Source: Syntrophaceae bacterium (GTDB lineage: Bacteria; Desulfobacterota; SM23-61). From it: DNA of 5,114 nucleotides. Under the pieces are notes generated by a model that ran no database searches, was not told the origin of the DNA, and worked only from the letters and a program-made list of their open reading frames with translations. The stretch covers positions 16,627 to 21,740 of the forward strand of contig PMCE01000514.1 in the NCBI GenBank assembly GCA_003154025.1. The letters run 5' to 3'. Both the position numbers and the translations under genes were made by a program. Below, in pieces: positions 4,518 to 5,114 of this stretch (the first letter of the stretch is position 1; each line of letters opens with the position of its first letter).

Positions 4518-4569
4518 CGCAGCCCTGGCGTTCCCCTACCTTGATGCAGTACGATGGGATAGGGCTGCG
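4518..4569 (+). repeat. 9-base inverted repeat with 34-base loop between feoB relic and regulator gene
   Basis: CGCAGCCCT (4518-4526) and AGGGCTGCG (4561-4569) are perfect reverse complements, with 34 bases between them. No T-tract follows, so it is not a standard intrinsic terminator. It lies 37 bases before the downstream start codon and might be an mRNA structure or processing site in the gap after feoB. Confidence 0.5.
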
Positions 4570-4606
4570 GTATAGACATCGGGTAAAGGTTGAATGAGGG
4601 GGTTGA

Positions 4607-4975
4607 ATGATGATTACCCAATGTGCAAGATGTGGGAAGGAAATAGAAAAGGACCGAAGTTATCAATATCGGGGAAATGCTCACTGTGAAGATTGTTATA
4701 TGGATATCCTATCTCCTCCGAGGGCCTGTGATCCCTGGGCCGTTCATTCGGCCAAGTCATCTTTACAGGGGAAGGACCGATTTTCCGTATTGACTCCCCG
4801 GCAGCTCAACCTGGTCAATTACCTCAGGGAAAAAGGGGGGGCAACCATGGAGGAGCTCATGGAGAACCTGAATCTCACGGAAGAGACTTTGAAAAGAGAA
4901 TTTGCCGTGCTCAGGCACATGGAGATCCTTAAGGCAAGCAAAAAGGGAGATAAGATTTTCTACTTATTGTTCTAG
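4607..4975 (+). CDS. Zinc-finger plus winged-helix protein (putative regulator)
   Basis: This 122-residue protein joins two modules. Residues 6-30 form a LIM-like zinc finger (CARC...CEDC; CxxC-x17-CxxC), followed by the motif ILSPPRACDPWAVHSAK at 34-50, which I associate with a family of small proteins in anaerobic delta-type bacteria. Residues about 63-120 have the pattern of a winged helix: LTPRQLNLVNYLREKGG, then TMEELMENLNLTEETLKREFAVLRHMEIL (the helix-turn-helix) and the wing KASKKGDKIFYLLF. It probably binds DNA and may sense metal or redox state through the cysteines; this is inference. GAGGGGG (4596-4602) precedes two adjacent ATGs (4607 and 4610), and either could start. Position between a feoB remnant and a FeoA-like start suggests a link to iron uptake. 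Confidence 0.82.
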   Translation: MMITQCARCGKEIEKDRSYQYRGNAHCEDCYMDILSPPRACDPWAVHSAKSSLQGKDRFSVLTPRQLNLVNYLREKGGATMEELMENLNLTEETLKREFAVLRHMEILKASKKGDKIFYLLF

Positions 4976-5114
4976 CGACCTACAGAAAGAGCTATATCGG
5001 AGAGCCTTCAATCGCATGTATTCGAGGCAGAGGGAAGGGTTCCTATCCTTTGGTCGAGTGGGCATTCACCCGGGGGATATAATCGCCGTCTTGCGACACG
5101 GGGCTTTCGAGGGT
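4974..5114 (+). CDS. FeoA-like domain, 5' part (runs off the window; start codon uncertain)
   Basis: The frame reads SDLQKELYRRAFNRMYSRQ, then REGFLSFGRVGIHPGDIIAVLRHGAFEG and continues past the edge. The [ML]GIxPGDxIxVLRxxxFxG stretch is the hallmark of FeoA, a small SH3-like cytoplasmic protein that supports FeoB. An opening like SDLQK also fits the usual LxxLxxG start. The only in-frame Met is at 5016, which would cut off that opening, and no standard start is seen near 4971, so the start codon may be lost or recoding/sequence error may be involved. CGGAGAG (4998-5004) is a distant possible ribosome site for 5016. FeoA normally has about 75-90 residues, and 47 codons are visible here. Confidence 0.45.

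Noticed and set aside
4079..4684. A 201-codon minus-strand open frame spanning the radical SAM/feoB junction.
   Set aside because: It covers unambiguous + strand radical SAM, FeoB and zinc-finger coding sequence, and its translation shows no family motif.

Overview
The window looks like part of a chromosome of an anaerobic bacterium, most like Desulfobacterota/Deltaproteobacteria (sulfate-reducing or syntrophic lineages). The reasons are a run of a MinD-superfamily ATPase, an Mrp/NBP35 ATPase, a glycine-rich DUF5320-type protein and a NifX/NifB-like protein, together with GC-rich sequence and strong AGGAGG-type ribosome binding sites. The lineage is an inference from gene content and was not tested. 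Every gene I can support is on the + strand.

Left half (1-2734), mostly intact: the 3' end of a MinD-family ATPase; a complete Mrp/NBP35-type Fe-S carrier ATPase with an N-terminal cysteine cluster; a small Gly/Arg-rich protein with a C-terminal coiled coil; a NifX/NifB-domain protein that overlaps it by one base; and a small zinc-ribbon protein. These are metal-cofactor handling proteins in one orientation with short gaps. Two relics of the same glycine-rich/coiled-coil family appear to lie between them, at 1402-1452 and 2342-2422.

Middle (2735-3560), eroded: a short frameshifted reading frame at 2759-2918; a 70-residue DUF1858-like protein directly after its stop codon; and a clear FmdB-type zinc-ribbon pseudogene at 3237-3488. 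The pseudogene has three stop codons in its first 11 codons, each at a family-conserved position.

Right half (3561-5114): a MOSC-domain protein whose usual Cys/His motif is replaced by a segment containing a hairpin; then a radical SAM gene that stops resembling its family after about 95 residues and runs straight into the last ~58 codons of feoB in another frame. This is the mark of a deletion or an assembly join. After it come a zinc-finger/winged-helix protein and, at the edge, the start of a FeoA-like domain, so the right end is a remnant of a ferrous-iron uptake locus.

Overall, this is a metal-cofactor gene neighbourhood with several independent signs of gene decay or recombination. I see no mobile element, CRISPR array, tRNA or rRNA. 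I did not find a convincing wholly new system. The junction, the triple-stop FmdB relic and the altered MOSC motif most deserve a check.
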